Source: Bacteroidales bacterium
GTDB lineage: Bacteria > Bacteroidota > Bacteroidia > Bacteroidales > F082
DNA length: 64,000 nucleotides
Assembly: GCA_017538795.1 (NCBI GenBank)
Contig: JAFYIE010000114.1
Span: 62,001-126,000 of the forward strand
Reading direction: 5' to 3'
Shown here: positions 26,572 to 34,699 of the stretch, in pieces
How positions within the stretch are numbered: position 1 is the first letter of the stretch
Layout of the letters: each line of letters opens with the position of its first letter
Notes under the pieces: model-generated
Seen by the model: only the letters and a program-made list of their open reading frames with translations
Told to the model about the DNA's origin: nothing
Database searches by the model: none
Position numbers and translations under genes: made by a program

Positions 26572-27083
26572 TGCTTCCTGACCGAATTTATATCATCGGC
26601 TATATGTGTTCCGGGAAGTCGTCGATTTCACGGAAAGTAGCGGCGCGACTGGGATACGAGCCATACGACACCGATGATTTGTTTGAGGAGAAATATCATA
26701 TCTGCGTACAGGATTTCTTTGAGAAATACGGCGAGGATTATTTCAGAAAATTTGAATCGGAGATTTTGAAAAAGACTGGCGAGCTTCACAAAGTGGTGAT
26801 TTCCACGGGAGGAGGCACGCCTTGTTTCTTTGATAACATGCAGTGGATGAACGAGAACGGCACCACTGTTTTTGTGAAAGTCAGTCCGCAGACGGCGTTT
26901 CATAGGATTATGAATGCGAAACGCAAACGGCCGCTGGTGTTTGGAAAGACAGAAGAAGAACTACGCCAATTCATTGAGAATCATTATAATTCTCGTCTGC
27001 CGATTTATGAGCAGGCGAATTTCATTGTCAAAGGCGAAAACTTCGATATCGAAGAGGTGATGAGTTATTTATCGCAGCTCTAA
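26571..27083 (+). CDS. aroK: Shikimate kinase
   Basis: 170 residues. It phosphorylates shikimate with ATP. P-loop GYMCSGKSS (10-18), DTDDLFEEKYH for shikimate binding, STGGGTPCFFDN, and the LID region KRKRPLVFG. The C terminus is slightly short but complete. It is translationally coupled to yidC, and its last 15 nt overlap the 3' end of the convergent rlmD gene. The aroE gene is in a separate run at 11698. Confidence 0.92.
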   Translation: MLPDRIYIIGYMCSGKSSISRKVAARLGYEPYDTDDLFEEKYHICVQDFFEKYGEDYFRKFESEILKKTGELHKVVISTGGGTPCFFDNMQWMNENGTTVFVKVSPQTAFHRIMNAKRKRPLVFGKTEEELRQFIENHYNSRLPIYEQANFIVKGENFDIEEVMSYLSQL

Positions 27084-28496
27084 CAGCACCACGTTCTCGA
27101 CATGCTGTGTGTGCGGGAACATGTCGACAGGCTGCACGGCCTTAACAGCGTACAAATCATCAAGTAATTGTAAATCACGGGCTTGCGTGGCTGGGTTGCA
27201 GCTCACGTAGACAATCTTCTTAGCCTGAATCTTCTTCAGCTGTTCGATGACTTTGTCGGCCATACCTGCGCGTGGCGGGTCGGTGACGATAAAATCGGGT
27301 TTGCCGTGCTCAGCGATAAACTCGTCGGTGAGAACCTTTGCCATGTCGCCAGCAAAGAAACTGGTATTTGTAATATTATTAAATTGCTCGTTGATTTTGG
27401 CATCCACGATGGCTTCCTCAACATATTCAATTCCAACAACGCGTTTCACGAAACGTGAGAAATACAAGGCTATGGTGCCTGTTCCGGTGTAGAGGTCGTA
27501 CATCAGCTCGTTGCCTTTCACGTTGGCGAGGTCGAAAGCCGCTTTGTAAAGTCTTTCAGCTTGATATACATTAGTTTGGAAAAACGATACAGGTCCGACA
27601 CGGAACTTCAAATCATTAAAACCAGGACGAGGCGATTTCATAGTTTCCACCAGATATGGCTCGCCTTTGAGGCATTCGAACGGGAGGTCGGAGATAGTGT
27701 CGTTGAACTTGCTATTGATGACAAGCATCAGCGAGATAATCTGTGGGAAATTCATCGAAAGGGCAGGGATGAGTTCATTTCTGACGATCTCGTTTTCCTC
27801 GTTGATGACGATGATGACCATGAATTCGCCTTTGCCGTTGCAACGGATGATGACATTGCGCATGGTTCCGACATGAGCTTTCACATTATGATACGAAAGC
27901 TTGTGATTCATTGTGAAGTCCTTGATAAACAAGCGGATATCGTTCGACGGGTCGGCCTGTAGATAGCATTTCTCGATGTCGATGACACGATCAAATAAGC
28001 CAGGCAGATGGTAGCCGAAGCCTTTGCAATCTTCTTCGCCGTAAGTGCCTGCTGGAGCGCCGTCGGTGAGCCATTTGCGGTTCGAGAAGCTGTATTCGAG
28101 TTTGTTGCGATAGAAAAACTGTTTCTCGCAACCCAAAATCGGCATCATCTCGGGGTATTCTATCTTCCCGATGCGGTCGAAGTTGTCTTTTATCTGTTTC
28201 TGTTTGTAAAACAGTTGCCATTGATAATCAAGGTGTTGCCATTTGCAGCCGCCGCAGAGACCGAAGTGCTGGCAAACAGGTTTCACACGTTTGTCGGATT
28301 CCTTTTTAATGTTGATAATCTTGCCGTCGAAACAGTTCGATTTTTTTTTAAACACTTGAATATCAACGATATCTCCTGGTGCTCCGAACGGGATAAACAC
28401 AACTTTCTCTTCCGGCTTGGCTATGCTCATGCCTTCCGCTCCGGCGTCGATGATTTCGACGTCTTCAATATATTGGGGTTGCTTAACTTTTTTCAT
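27069..28496 (-). CDS. rlmD: 23S rRNA (uracil-5-)-methyltransferase, RlmD/RumA type
   Basis: 475 residues. Order: TRAM domain (VEIIDAGAEGMSIAKPEEKVVFIPFGAPGDIVDIQV as its start), an iron-sulfur cluster motif (CQHFGLCGGCKWQHL), and the SAM-dependent methyltransferase core (FFQTNVYQAERLYKAA, LYTGTGTIALYFSR, VTDPPRAGM). The catalytic cysteine lies in VSCNPATQARDL. It makes 5-methyluridine in 23S rRNA; the exact position cannot be told from sequence alone. The -7 box ends 4 nt before the start codon. Confidence 0.93.
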   Translation of the reverse strand: MKKVKQPQYIEDVEIIDAGAEGMSIAKPEEKVVFIPFGAPGDIVDIQVFKKKSNCFDGKIINIKKESDKRVKPVCQHFGLCGGCKWQHLDYQWQLFYKQKQIKDNFDRIGKIEYPEMMPILGCEKQFFYRNKLEYSFSNRKWLTDGAPAGTYGEEDCKGFGYHLPGLFDRVIDIEKCYLQADPSNDIRLFIKDFTMNHKLSYHNVKAHVGTMRNVIIRCNGKGEFMVIIVINEENEIVRNELIPALSMNFPQIISLMLVINSKFNDTISDLPFECLKGEPYLVETMKSPRPGFNDLKFRVGPVSFFQTNVYQAERLYKAAFDLANVKGNELMYDLYTGTGTIALYFSRFVKRVVGIEYVEEAIVDAKINEQFNNITNTSFFAGDMAKVLTDEFIAEHGKPDFIVTDPPRAGMADKVIEQLKKIQAKKIVYVSCNPATQARDLQLLDDLYAVKAVQPVDMFPHTQHVENVVLLELR

Positions 28497-28500
28497 GCCG

Positions 28501-28508
28501 CAAAATTA
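28501..28508 (-). promoter_or_regulatory. -7 box of rlmD, near-leaderless
   Basis: Minus-strand TAATTTTG followed by CGGC and then the ATG at 28496. A start site about 7 nt downstream of the box centre would fall at or inside the start codon, suggesting a leaderless transcript or a different start site. Confidence 0.5.
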
Positions 28509-28528
28509 CAAAATAATTTCATTCCTCC

Positions 28529-28613
28529 GTCATTTCGAGCGAAACGAAGTGGAGTCGAGAAATCTTTATTATCATTTTACGATAAAAGATTTCTCCGCTT
28601 CGGTCGAAATGAC
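28529..28613. repeat. Long palindromic repeat, GTCATTTCGA family
   Basis: An imperfect 85-base palindrome. The left arm begins GTCATTTCGAGCGAAACGAA and reaches GAGAAATCTTT. The right arm is its complement, AAAGATTTCTCCGCTTCGGT then CGAAATGAC, with about 10 extra bases in the left arm. Elements starting GTCATTTCGAGCGAA are frequent intergenic repeats in Bacteroidota. This one lies between the divergent rlmD and nnr promoters. Confidence 0.75.
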
Positions 28614-28624
28614 GAATAAAAGTT

Positions 28625-28632
28625 TATATTTG
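28625..28632 (+). promoter_or_regulatory. -7 box of nnr
   Basis: TATATTTG, ending 17 nt before the ATG at 28650. The preceding palindrome occupies the position expected for the -33 element. Confidence 0.55.
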
Positions 28633-28649
28633 CAAAAAAATTGCTTGTT

Positions 28650-30143
28650 ATGAAGATTCCGGATATCAAAGCCGCTCGAGCTGCTGACGCTTATACCATT
28701 GAGAATGAGCCTATTTCGTCTGTAGATTTGATGGAACGCGCTGCCACGCAGATATATTTCTGGCTGATGAAGAAGCTGAAAACGAAGGAAGTTTCGATAA
28801 AAATTTTCTGCGGCATGGGCAACAACGGCGGCGACGGGCTTGTCTTGGCGCGATTATTGGCCTCGAACGACATTGTTGCACAGGTTTATATCGTTCATGT
28901 TAGCGACAGCTTCAGTCACGACTGCGAGGTGAACTACGAGCGTTTGAAGGAGATTCCCGATGTTCCGATGTTCGGTATTTTCTCGAATGAAGATTTTCCG
29001 AAAATCGATGATAACGATATCGTTATTGACGCGATATTCGGCTCAGGTTTAAGCCGTCCGTTGGAAGGATTGGTGGCGGAATTGGTAAGTCATTTAAATG
29101 ATAATCAAGCTGTTAGGATTGCTATTGACATTGCGTCGGGCTTGAATGGCGACGCAATAAACAACGGCGGTGTTATTTTCAGACCTGATTACACTGTTTC
29201 GATGCAGTTCCCGAAGATGGCTTTTCTGTATCCGGAAAACGAGCCGTTTGTGGGGAAATGGGATGTGTTGGACATCAAAATCCATCCCGATTACATCGAA
29301 AATCTTGAGACGGTGAATTTCTACACCACAGAAAATGTTGTTAAGCCGTTGATACACAAGCGAGGGAAGCACTCGCATAAAGGGACATACGGGCATGCGT
29401 TGTTGATAGCGGGTTCGACGGGAAAGACGGGTGCCGCATTGATGGCCTCGGAATCGTGTATGCGCTCGGGCGTAGGCTTGCTGACTACGCATTTGCCGAA
29501 ACAGGCGATGTTGCCGTTGCAGGTGTATCTGCCTGAAGCGATGATAAGTCCGGATAAGTCGGATGATTATTTCTCGCAGGTTCCTGATTTACAACCATAT
29601 AATGCCATCGGAGCCGGTCCTGGGCTTGGGAAGGCGGAGGAGACAGTAAGTGCGTTGAAACATGTGATACAAGATGCGCGTGTGCCGTTGGTTTTGGATG
29701 CCGACGCATTGAATATCATCTCGGAAAACAAGACGTGGCTGTCGTTTTTACCTGAGCGCACCATTATCACGCCGCATCCGAAGGAGTTTGAGCGGCTGTT
29801 CGGCAGGAGTGAGGACTCGGCTCAACGCCTTGAGCTGCAGAGAGCGATGTCTGTCAGGCATAACATCATAATTGTTCTTAAAGGCGCCAATACTTCAATC
29901 ACGTTCCCGAATGACACTTGTTTCTTCAACTCGACGGGCAATCCGGGGATGGCGACGGCAGGCAGCGGTGATGTCCTGACAGGGGTGATTTTGTCGCTTT
30001 TGGCGCAGCGTTACACTCCGGAAGAGGCGGCGATTATTGGTGTTTTCATGCACGGCAGAGCGGGCGACAAGGCCGCCGAAAAGCTCGGCATTGAGACTAT
30101 GATCGCTGGCGATATAACTAAAAATTTGGATTTTAGGCTTTAA
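28650..30143 (+). CDS. nnr: Bifunctional NAD(P)H-hydrate repair enzyme Nnr
   Basis: 497 residues. N-terminal YjeF_N/NAXE epimerase domain (FCGMGNNGGDGLVLARLL, AIFGSGLSRPLEG) interconverts R- and S-NAD(P)H hydrates. The C-terminal ADP-dependent dehydratase domain (from about 235, GHALLIAGSTGKTGAALMAS, NAIGAGPGLGKAEET, STGNPGMATAGSGDVLTGVI) converts the S-form back to NAD(P)H. The ATG at 28650 is preferred over a TTG three codons upstream. Its stop codon overlaps that of the convergent parE gene (30140-30143). Confidence 0.95.
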   Translation: MKIPDIKAARAADAYTIENEPISSVDLMERAATQIYFWLMKKLKTKEVSIKIFCGMGNNGGDGLVLARLLASNDIVAQVYIVHVSDSFSHDCEVNYERLKEIPDVPMFGIFSNEDFPKIDDNDIVIDAIFGSGLSRPLEGLVAELVSHLNDNQAVRIAIDIASGLNGDAINNGGVIFRPDYTVSMQFPKMAFLYPENEPFVGKWDVLDIKIHPDYIENLETVNFYTTENVVKPLIHKRGKHSHKGTYGHALLIAGSTGKTGAALMASESCMRSGVGLLTTHLPKQAMLPLQVYLPEAMISPDKSDDYFSQVPDLQPYNAIGAGPGLGKAEETVSALKHVIQDARVPLVLDADALNIISENKTWLSFLPERTIITPHPKEFERLFGRSEDSAQRLELQRAMSVRHNIIIVLKGANTSITFPNDTCFFNSTGNPGMATAGSGDVLTGVILSLLAQRYTPEEAAIIGVFMHGRAGDKAAEKLGIETMIAGDITKNLDFRL

Positions 30144-32065
30144 TCTAGCTTATCGATATTTGAATCGTCTTCAACTCTTAAGTTGTCGATGATGAACTTC
30201 TGACGTTGGTCGGTGTTCTTTCCCATGTAATATTTCAAAAGTTCTGGAATTGTCATGTCGTGGCGCAAGATGATTGGCTCCAGGCGCATGTTAGGACCGA
30301 TGAAATAGCTGAACTCGTCGGGTGAAATCTCGCCGAGACCTTTGAATCGAGTGATTTCAGGATGTGCGCCGAGCGACTTGATGGCGTCGACACGTTCCTC
30401 GTCGGTGTAGCAATAACGCGTTTCTTTCTTGTTTCTCACGCGGAACAACGGAGTCTGCAGGATATAAAGGTGTCCGCCGCGCACCACGTCAGGGTAGAAC
30501 TGCAGGAAGAAGGTGAGCATCAGCAGACGGATGTGCATGCCGTCGACATCAGCATCGGTGGCGATGACGATGTTGTTATATCTCAGATTTTCAATCGATT
30601 CGTCGATATTCAAAGCTGCCTGCAAGAGGTTGAATTCCTCGTTTTCATACACGATTTTCTTCGTCAAGCCGTAGCAGTTCAATGGTTTTCCGCGCAGGCT
30701 GAACACCGCTTGTGTCTGGGCGTCGCGGCTCTTTGTGATGCTGCCCGATGCACTGTCACCCTCGGTGATAAACAGCGTCGACTCGAGACGTTTCTCCTGG
30801 TTGGTGTTGTAATGTATGCGGCAGTCGCGGAGCTTTCTGTTGTTCAGGCTGACTTTCTTGGCACTCTCGCGGGCAAGTTTCTTGATGTTCGCCATGCCCT
30901 TGCGCTCTTTCTCGTTCTGGATGATTTTGCGCATCAGGTTTTCTGCCACGTCGCTGTTCATGTGCAGGAACTTGTCGAAATGACGTTTGATGATGTCGGT
31001 GATATAAGCTCTGATGGTGACTTCACTCTCTTTGTCCATGTAGTTCGACGAGAATTTCGTCTTTGTCTGGCCTTCGAACTCAGGCTCATCGACTTTAATC
31101 GACAATGACGCGATAAACGAGCTGCGGATGTCGGACGTTTCGTATTCTTTATTATAGAACTCCCTGATAGTCTTGGCGATAGCCTCACGGAAAACGTTGA
31201 GATGCGTGCCTCCGAGAGGGTTATACTGACCGTTTGCGAACGGGAAATACTCTTCGTTTGAAGTTACATTTGAGTGCGTGAAAGCACATTCAAAATCGCC
31301 TTCTTTTATGTGTATGATAGGGTAGGCGCAGGTCTCGAGCTTGCCGATCTTACGGTTTAGCAGGTCGAGGAGGCCGTTCTTTGCCTGGTATTTCTGACCG
31401 TTGAGAATCAACGACAGACCGCTGTTGAGGAATGCGTAGTTCCAAATCATCTCGTCGACGTATTCCATAAGGAAATGGTAGTTTCCGAACAGTTCGGCGT
31501 CGGGCACGAACGTAATCTCGGTACCGTTTTTCTGGTCGGTAGGAATGATTTCCGACTCGCTGAGCAGTTCGCCTTTTGAAAATTCAACAACTTTTGTCAT
31601 ACCATCGCGGAATGCCTGAGCGCGGAAGTATGATGACGCGGCGTTGGTCGCTTTCGCGCCCACGCCGTTCAATCCCACGGCTTTCTTGAACGCGCCGGAG
31701 TTATACTTACCGCCGGTGTTCATCTGTCCCATACAGTCTTTGAGAGAGGCGAGAGGGATACCACGGCCGTAGTCGCGCACGCGAACCTTGCCGTCGTTGA
31801 TGTCGATTTCGATGACTTTTCCGGCACCCATGTTGAACTCATCGATGCTGTTGTCGACGATTTCCTTTAACAGGATATAGATACCGTCGTCGTGAGCCGA
31901 GCCGTCGCCAGCCTTGCCGATATACATGCCAAGACGCTTACGGATATGCTCGTTCCACGACAAATGCTGAATCGCATCGTCGTTATAATCGACCGGATTT
32001 ACATTGGTTGTAAAATCTAACTCATTGTCTTCCAAAACGTTATCTTCAATAATTTCTTCCGCCAT
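30140..32065 (-). CDS. parE: DNA topoisomerase IV subunit B (type IIA)
   Basis: 641 residues. Order: GHKL ATPase (VDNSIDEFNMGAGKVIEIDI, DYGRGIPLASL, GLNGVGAKATNAAS), transducer domain, and Toprim domain with EGDSASGS and DADVDGMHIRLLMLTFF, ending in a GyrB-type C-terminal region (TRFKGLGEISPDEF). Length and N terminus (QHLSWNEHIRKRLGMYIG) match the Bacteroidota ParE type rather than the longer GyrB. It forms topoisomerase IV with ParC, which is not in the window. Confidence 0.9.
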   Translation of the reverse strand: MAEEIIEDNVLEDNELDFTTNVNPVDYNDDAIQHLSWNEHIRKRLGMYIGKAGDGSAHDDGIYILLKEIVDNSIDEFNMGAGKVIEIDINDGKVRVRDYGRGIPLASLKDCMGQMNTGGKYNSGAFKKAVGLNGVGAKATNAASSYFRAQAFRDGMTKVVEFSKGELLSESEIIPTDQKNGTEITFVPDAELFGNYHFLMEYVDEMIWNYAFLNSGLSLILNGQKYQAKNGLLDLLNRKIGKLETCAYPIIHIKEGDFECAFTHSNVTSNEEYFPFANGQYNPLGGTHLNVFREAIAKTIREFYNKEYETSDIRSSFIASLSIKVDEPEFEGQTKTKFSSNYMDKESEVTIRAYITDIIKRHFDKFLHMNSDVAENLMRKIIQNEKERKGMANIKKLARESAKKVSLNNRKLRDCRIHYNTNQEKRLESTLFITEGDSASGSITKSRDAQTQAVFSLRGKPLNCYGLTKKIVYENEEFNLLQAALNIDESIENLRYNNIVIATDADVDGMHIRLLMLTFFLQFYPDVVRGGHLYILQTPLFRVRNKKETRYCYTDEERVDAIKSLGAHPEITRFKGLGEISPDEFSYFIGPNMRLEPIILRHDMTIPELLKYYMGKNTDQRQKFIIDNLRVEDDSNIDKLD

Positions 32066-32084
32066 TTCTCAATAAACTTTTTGC

Positions 32085-32092
32085 AAAGATAA
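32085..32092 (-). promoter_or_regulatory. -7 box of parE
   Basis: Minus-strand TATCTTTG, 19 nt before the parE start at 32065. Confidence 0.55.
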
Positions 32093-32098
32093 CATTTT

Positions 32099-32180
32099 TT
32101 TTGAGTCTTTAGACATTAGTCTTTAGTTTTTAGTCATTTTTTTAAACTAAAGTCTAAAGACTAACGACTAACGACTAAAA
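32099..32180. repeat. Low-complexity inverted spacer of AGTCTTTAGAC words
   Basis: The left half repeats AGTCTTTAGACATTAGTCTTTAG and the right half carries complementary CTAAAGTCTAAAGACTAACGACTAACGACTAA, around a T-rich centre. The block can fold back on itself and lies between the divergent parE and EamA promoters. Confidence 0.6.
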
Positions 32181-32186
32181 TTTTCG

Positions 32187-32194
32187 TATTTTTG
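32187..32194 (+). promoter_or_regulatory. -7 box of EamA transporter gene
   Basis: TATTTTTG, ending 20 nt before the start at 32215. Confidence 0.5.
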
Positions 32195-32214
32195 CACGAT
32201 TTTTTGAGTAGAAA

Positions 32215-33102
32215 ATGGAAAAGATAACTTCAAATAAGAAAGTTTTCGGCACTATCTGCGGTATTCTGGCGGCGGTGTTCTACGGCACGAATCCGCTTGG
32301 CGCGCTGAAGCTTTACGAGCAGGGCATGAACACCAATTCGGTGCTGTTCAGCCGCTTCACTATGGCGTGGATTATCATTTCTATCATATTGATTATCAAG
32401 AAGGAAAACCTGAAAGTAAACAAAAGGGAATTTTGTGTTCTTACTGCGCTCGGACTGCTTTTTACGGCCTCTTCAATGACGCTGTATTTTAGTTTCAAAT
32501 ACATCGCGGCAGGTGTGGCGTCGACGCTTTTGTTCACTTATCCAATAATGACGGCGGTGATTATGGGGATGTTTTTCAAGGAGAAAGCCGGTTTTAAGAC
32601 CATCGTGGCCATCATTTTGTCGCTTGTTGGAGTTTTGCTGCTTTATTGGAGCGATGCTGGTGGAGCTTTAAACACTCTAGGCGTGATTTTGGTGCTCGTT
32701 TCAGCTCTAACTTACGCCATCTACATCATTGTGGTAAACCGTTGTCCGCTTGAGATGTCGTCGTTTAAAATCAATTTCTATGTGGTGCTGTACTGCGCCA
32801 TCGGAATGGCGGTGTTTGCTTGGTTTACCGGACAGCCATTACGTATTCCACACAACGCTGTCAGTTGGTTTTATGCAGTGTGGCTCGCTGTCGTTCCAGC
32901 CACATTGTCGCTCGTTTTGATGGTTTACGCCTCAAAATATGTCGGAGCCACGCCTACGGCAATCCTCGGCGCTTTGGAACCTTTGACGGCAGTTCTAATC
33001 GGAATTTTTGTATTTGATGAGCCTTTCGGAATTCGCCTCGCAATTGGAATTGTGCTGATTCTCAGCGCAGTAATAATCACTGCATACCATTCCAAAGATT
33101 AA
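32215..33102 (+). CDS. EamA/DMT family transporter
   Basis: 295 residues with about ten membrane helices in two EamA repeats (about 12-145 and 155-290). Signatures are FYGTNPLGALKLYEQGMNTNSVLFSRF in the first repeat, SSMTLYFSFKYIAAGVASTLLFTYPIMTAVIMG, and SKYVGATPTAILGALEPLTAVLIGIFVFDEP in the second. The family exports or imports small metabolites such as amino acids or nucleotide precursors; the substrate is not predictable here. Transcribed alone, with its stop codon inside a long hairpin. Confidence 0.88.
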   Translation: MEKITSNKKVFGTICGILAAVFYGTNPLGALKLYEQGMNTNSVLFSRFTMAWIIISIILIIKKENLKVNKREFCVLTALGLLFTASSMTLYFSFKYIAAGVASTLLFTYPIMTAVIMGMFFKEKAGFKTIVAIILSLVGVLLLYWSDAGGALNTLGVILVLVSALTYAIYIIVVNRCPLEMSSFKINFYVVLYCAIGMAVFAWFTGQPLRIPHNAVSWFYAVWLAVVPATLSLVLMVYASKYVGATPTAILGALEPLTAVLIGIFVFDEPFGIRLAIGIVLILSAVIITAYHSKD

Positions 33103-33166
33103 GGATATACGGACAACAGGCTGCGAAGCATTCGCTTCAAAGGCCTGTTTTTTCGTACATCCTTAA
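33099..33166. terminator. Long terminator hairpin after EamA gene
   Basis: Nested stem: the outer arms TTAAGGAT/ATCCTTAA (33099-33106 with 33159-33166) enclose AACAGGC/GCCTGTT (33115-33121 with 33143-33149), followed by a run of T (33148-33153). Inside is a smaller GCGAAGC/CGCTTC stem. The EamA stop codon is part of the outer arm. Confidence 0.75.
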
Positions 33167-33248
33167 TCTAATTATGATTACATGCAAAAAGCCAAGCCTT
33201 TGAAGCTCGCGTATCAGCCAGGAAAGATTCAATAATGATTTTAAATAA

Positions 33249-33320
33249 TTTTTAATGCCATTTGCAGAAATGCGACCTACCACAGGGTACTGTTGAGTAT
33301 TTCGAAAATGGCATTAAAAA
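33249..33320. repeat. REP-like inverted-repeat element, copy D
   Basis: 72 bases, same family as the elements at 14843-15053. Arms TTTTTAATGCCATTT and AAAATGGCATTAAAAA; core CGACCTACCACAGGGTACTG. Compared with copy A, the arm pair TGTCA/TGACA has become TGCCA/TGGCA, so both sides changed together. It sits just before the stop codon of the minus-strand flippase gene. Confidence 0.82.
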
Positions 33321-33322
33321 TA

Positions 33323-34609
33323 TCAAATAGACGATTTTATCGCTGCTATTAAAGACTTCACATCTTCTTTCGTTACCAACAACTCTTTTGCTGAAATCTT
33401 ATTGATTTTCTTGAAAACAATCCATTGATAAATGATGATTGCCAAATTGGTTATCGACACCGAAATACCGGCACCGACCATGCCGAACGGAGGTATTAAT
33501 AAGTATAACGCCGGTATCGTCACCACAAATCCCACCAAAGCCGCGTAAAGGTTGTATTTTGGTAAGTTGACGCCAGAGAAGAAATGACAAAAAACAGTGT
33601 GCGCCGACATGAAAATCATGCCAGGAGCCAAGGCAATCATCACCGAGCGCATTGCCGCAAAATTGTTGGTGAAAACCCATGAATAAACACTCGTTGGAAT
33701 GACGCAGACGATAACCATGCAAATTGCAGTCAGGATTGTTGCGGTTTTCAACAGCTGAACCGTTATTTTACTAGCTAAGTCGTTGTCGTTCAGATTGCTG
33801 ATTTTAGAAAACTGCACCATGGCGATGCTTTGTCCGACGATTTTTGGTGACTCCGCTACTTGTGAACCAGCGTTATAGACTCCGACATGAGCGTCGCCCC
33901 AGAATCCTTTGATAATCAGGAAGCTGAGACGTTTGTTGAGCATTGAGACCATGTTGGTGAGCTGTATTATGGTACCGAATCGCAACATCTCTTTGATGGT
34001 TCCCCACACTGAATCGTCGCCTTTATCCTTAAGATATTGCCAAATCTGTGTCAATCCGCAGAGATAACTGACGATATAGCCCGTGAGAAGCGAGAATACG
34101 AAAGCGTCGGCATTGCGGATGTCCATCACGAAAATGTAGAACAGCATCGAGCACATCTGAGTCAGAAACTGTATGATAAACAATATGTTATTCGTTCCGA
34201 CGCGTTCTTTTCCCAGAAGGGTGTTGAGATTGAAATTATGCAGGCTGTAGATGAAAACCAGCAGCAGCACCATGCCGTGATAACCTTCAGGAATCACCTC
34301 CAAATTGTTGTCTGATTGAATTAAGGAGGTGAGGTAAATGACAAGCGCATAAAACGCCACCACCATCGCCGACCATAAATAAGATATCTCAAACAATGTG
34401 CGAAACGACTTTCTTGGCGTGAAATATACCAATCCGGGACCTGCCAGAAGCTCCACGCCGATAAGAAGCAGCGACACGTCGAGAAGCACAATGCCGCCAA
34501 CGCCCCAGGCTTCAGCGCCGAGGTAATGCGTGCCGAACCACAACGTGATAAAGTTGCATATCGCGTTGAGCATGCGGGTTCCGAATGTGCCAAAAATCTT
34601 CTTTATCAT
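33323..34609 (-). CDS. Polysaccharide flippase (Wzx/MATE-like)
   Basis: 428 residues with about 12 membrane helices, of the oligosaccharidyl-lipid flippase superfamily. The N terminus FGTFGTRMLNAICNFITLWFGTHYLGAEAWG is typical (conserved position of a Gly after helix 1), and the protein has an internal repeat with YNAGSQVAESPKIVGQSIAMVQFSKIS. It probably moves lipid-linked glycans to the periplasmic face. The ATG at 34609 is chosen because the upstream TTG start would lie within the promoter box. Divergent from a GT2 gene, which supports a role in surface glycan assembly. Confidence 0.82.
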   Translation of the reverse strand: MIKKIFGTFGTRMLNAICNFITLWFGTHYLGAEAWGVGGIVLLDVSLLLIGVELLAGPGLVYFTPRKSFRTLFEISYLWSAMVVAFYALVIYLTSLIQSDNNLEVIPEGYHGMVLLLVFIYSLHNFNLNTLLGKERVGTNNILFIIQFLTQMCSMLFYIFVMDIRNADAFVFSLLTGYIVSYLCGLTQIWQYLKDKGDDSVWGTIKEMLRFGTIIQLTNMVSMLNKRLSFLIIKGFWGDAHVGVYNAGSQVAESPKIVGQSIAMVQFSKISNLNDNDLASKITVQLLKTATILTAICMVIVCVIPTSVYSWVFTNNFAAMRSVMIALAPGMIFMSAHTVFCHFFSGVNLPKYNLYAALVGFVVTIPALYLLIPPFGMVGAGISVSITNLAIIIYQWIVFKKINKISAKELLVTKEDVKSLIAAIKSSI

Positions 34610-34618
34610 TTCAAAGTG

Positions 34619-34626
34619 CAAAAATA
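34619..34626 (-). promoter_or_regulatory. -7 box of flippase gene
   Basis: Minus-strand TATTTTTG ending 9 nt before the ATG at 34609, giving a leader of only a few bases. Confidence 0.5.
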
Positions 34627-34673
34627 ACTAATTTATTTTACAAAATAAAAAATCATTGAAATAATAATTTGCG

Positions 34674-34681
34674 TATCTTTG
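34674..34681 (+). promoter_or_regulatory. -7 box of GT2 fusion gene
   Basis: TATCTTTG ending 18 nt before the ATG at 34700. Confidence 0.5.
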
Positions 34682-34699
34682 CAGTTTTAACAGTAAGTG

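Noticed and set aside
33182..33235. Tiny frame of 17 codons after the EamA terminator
   Set aside because: No promoter box, no recognisable domain and chance expectation is high in this base composition.
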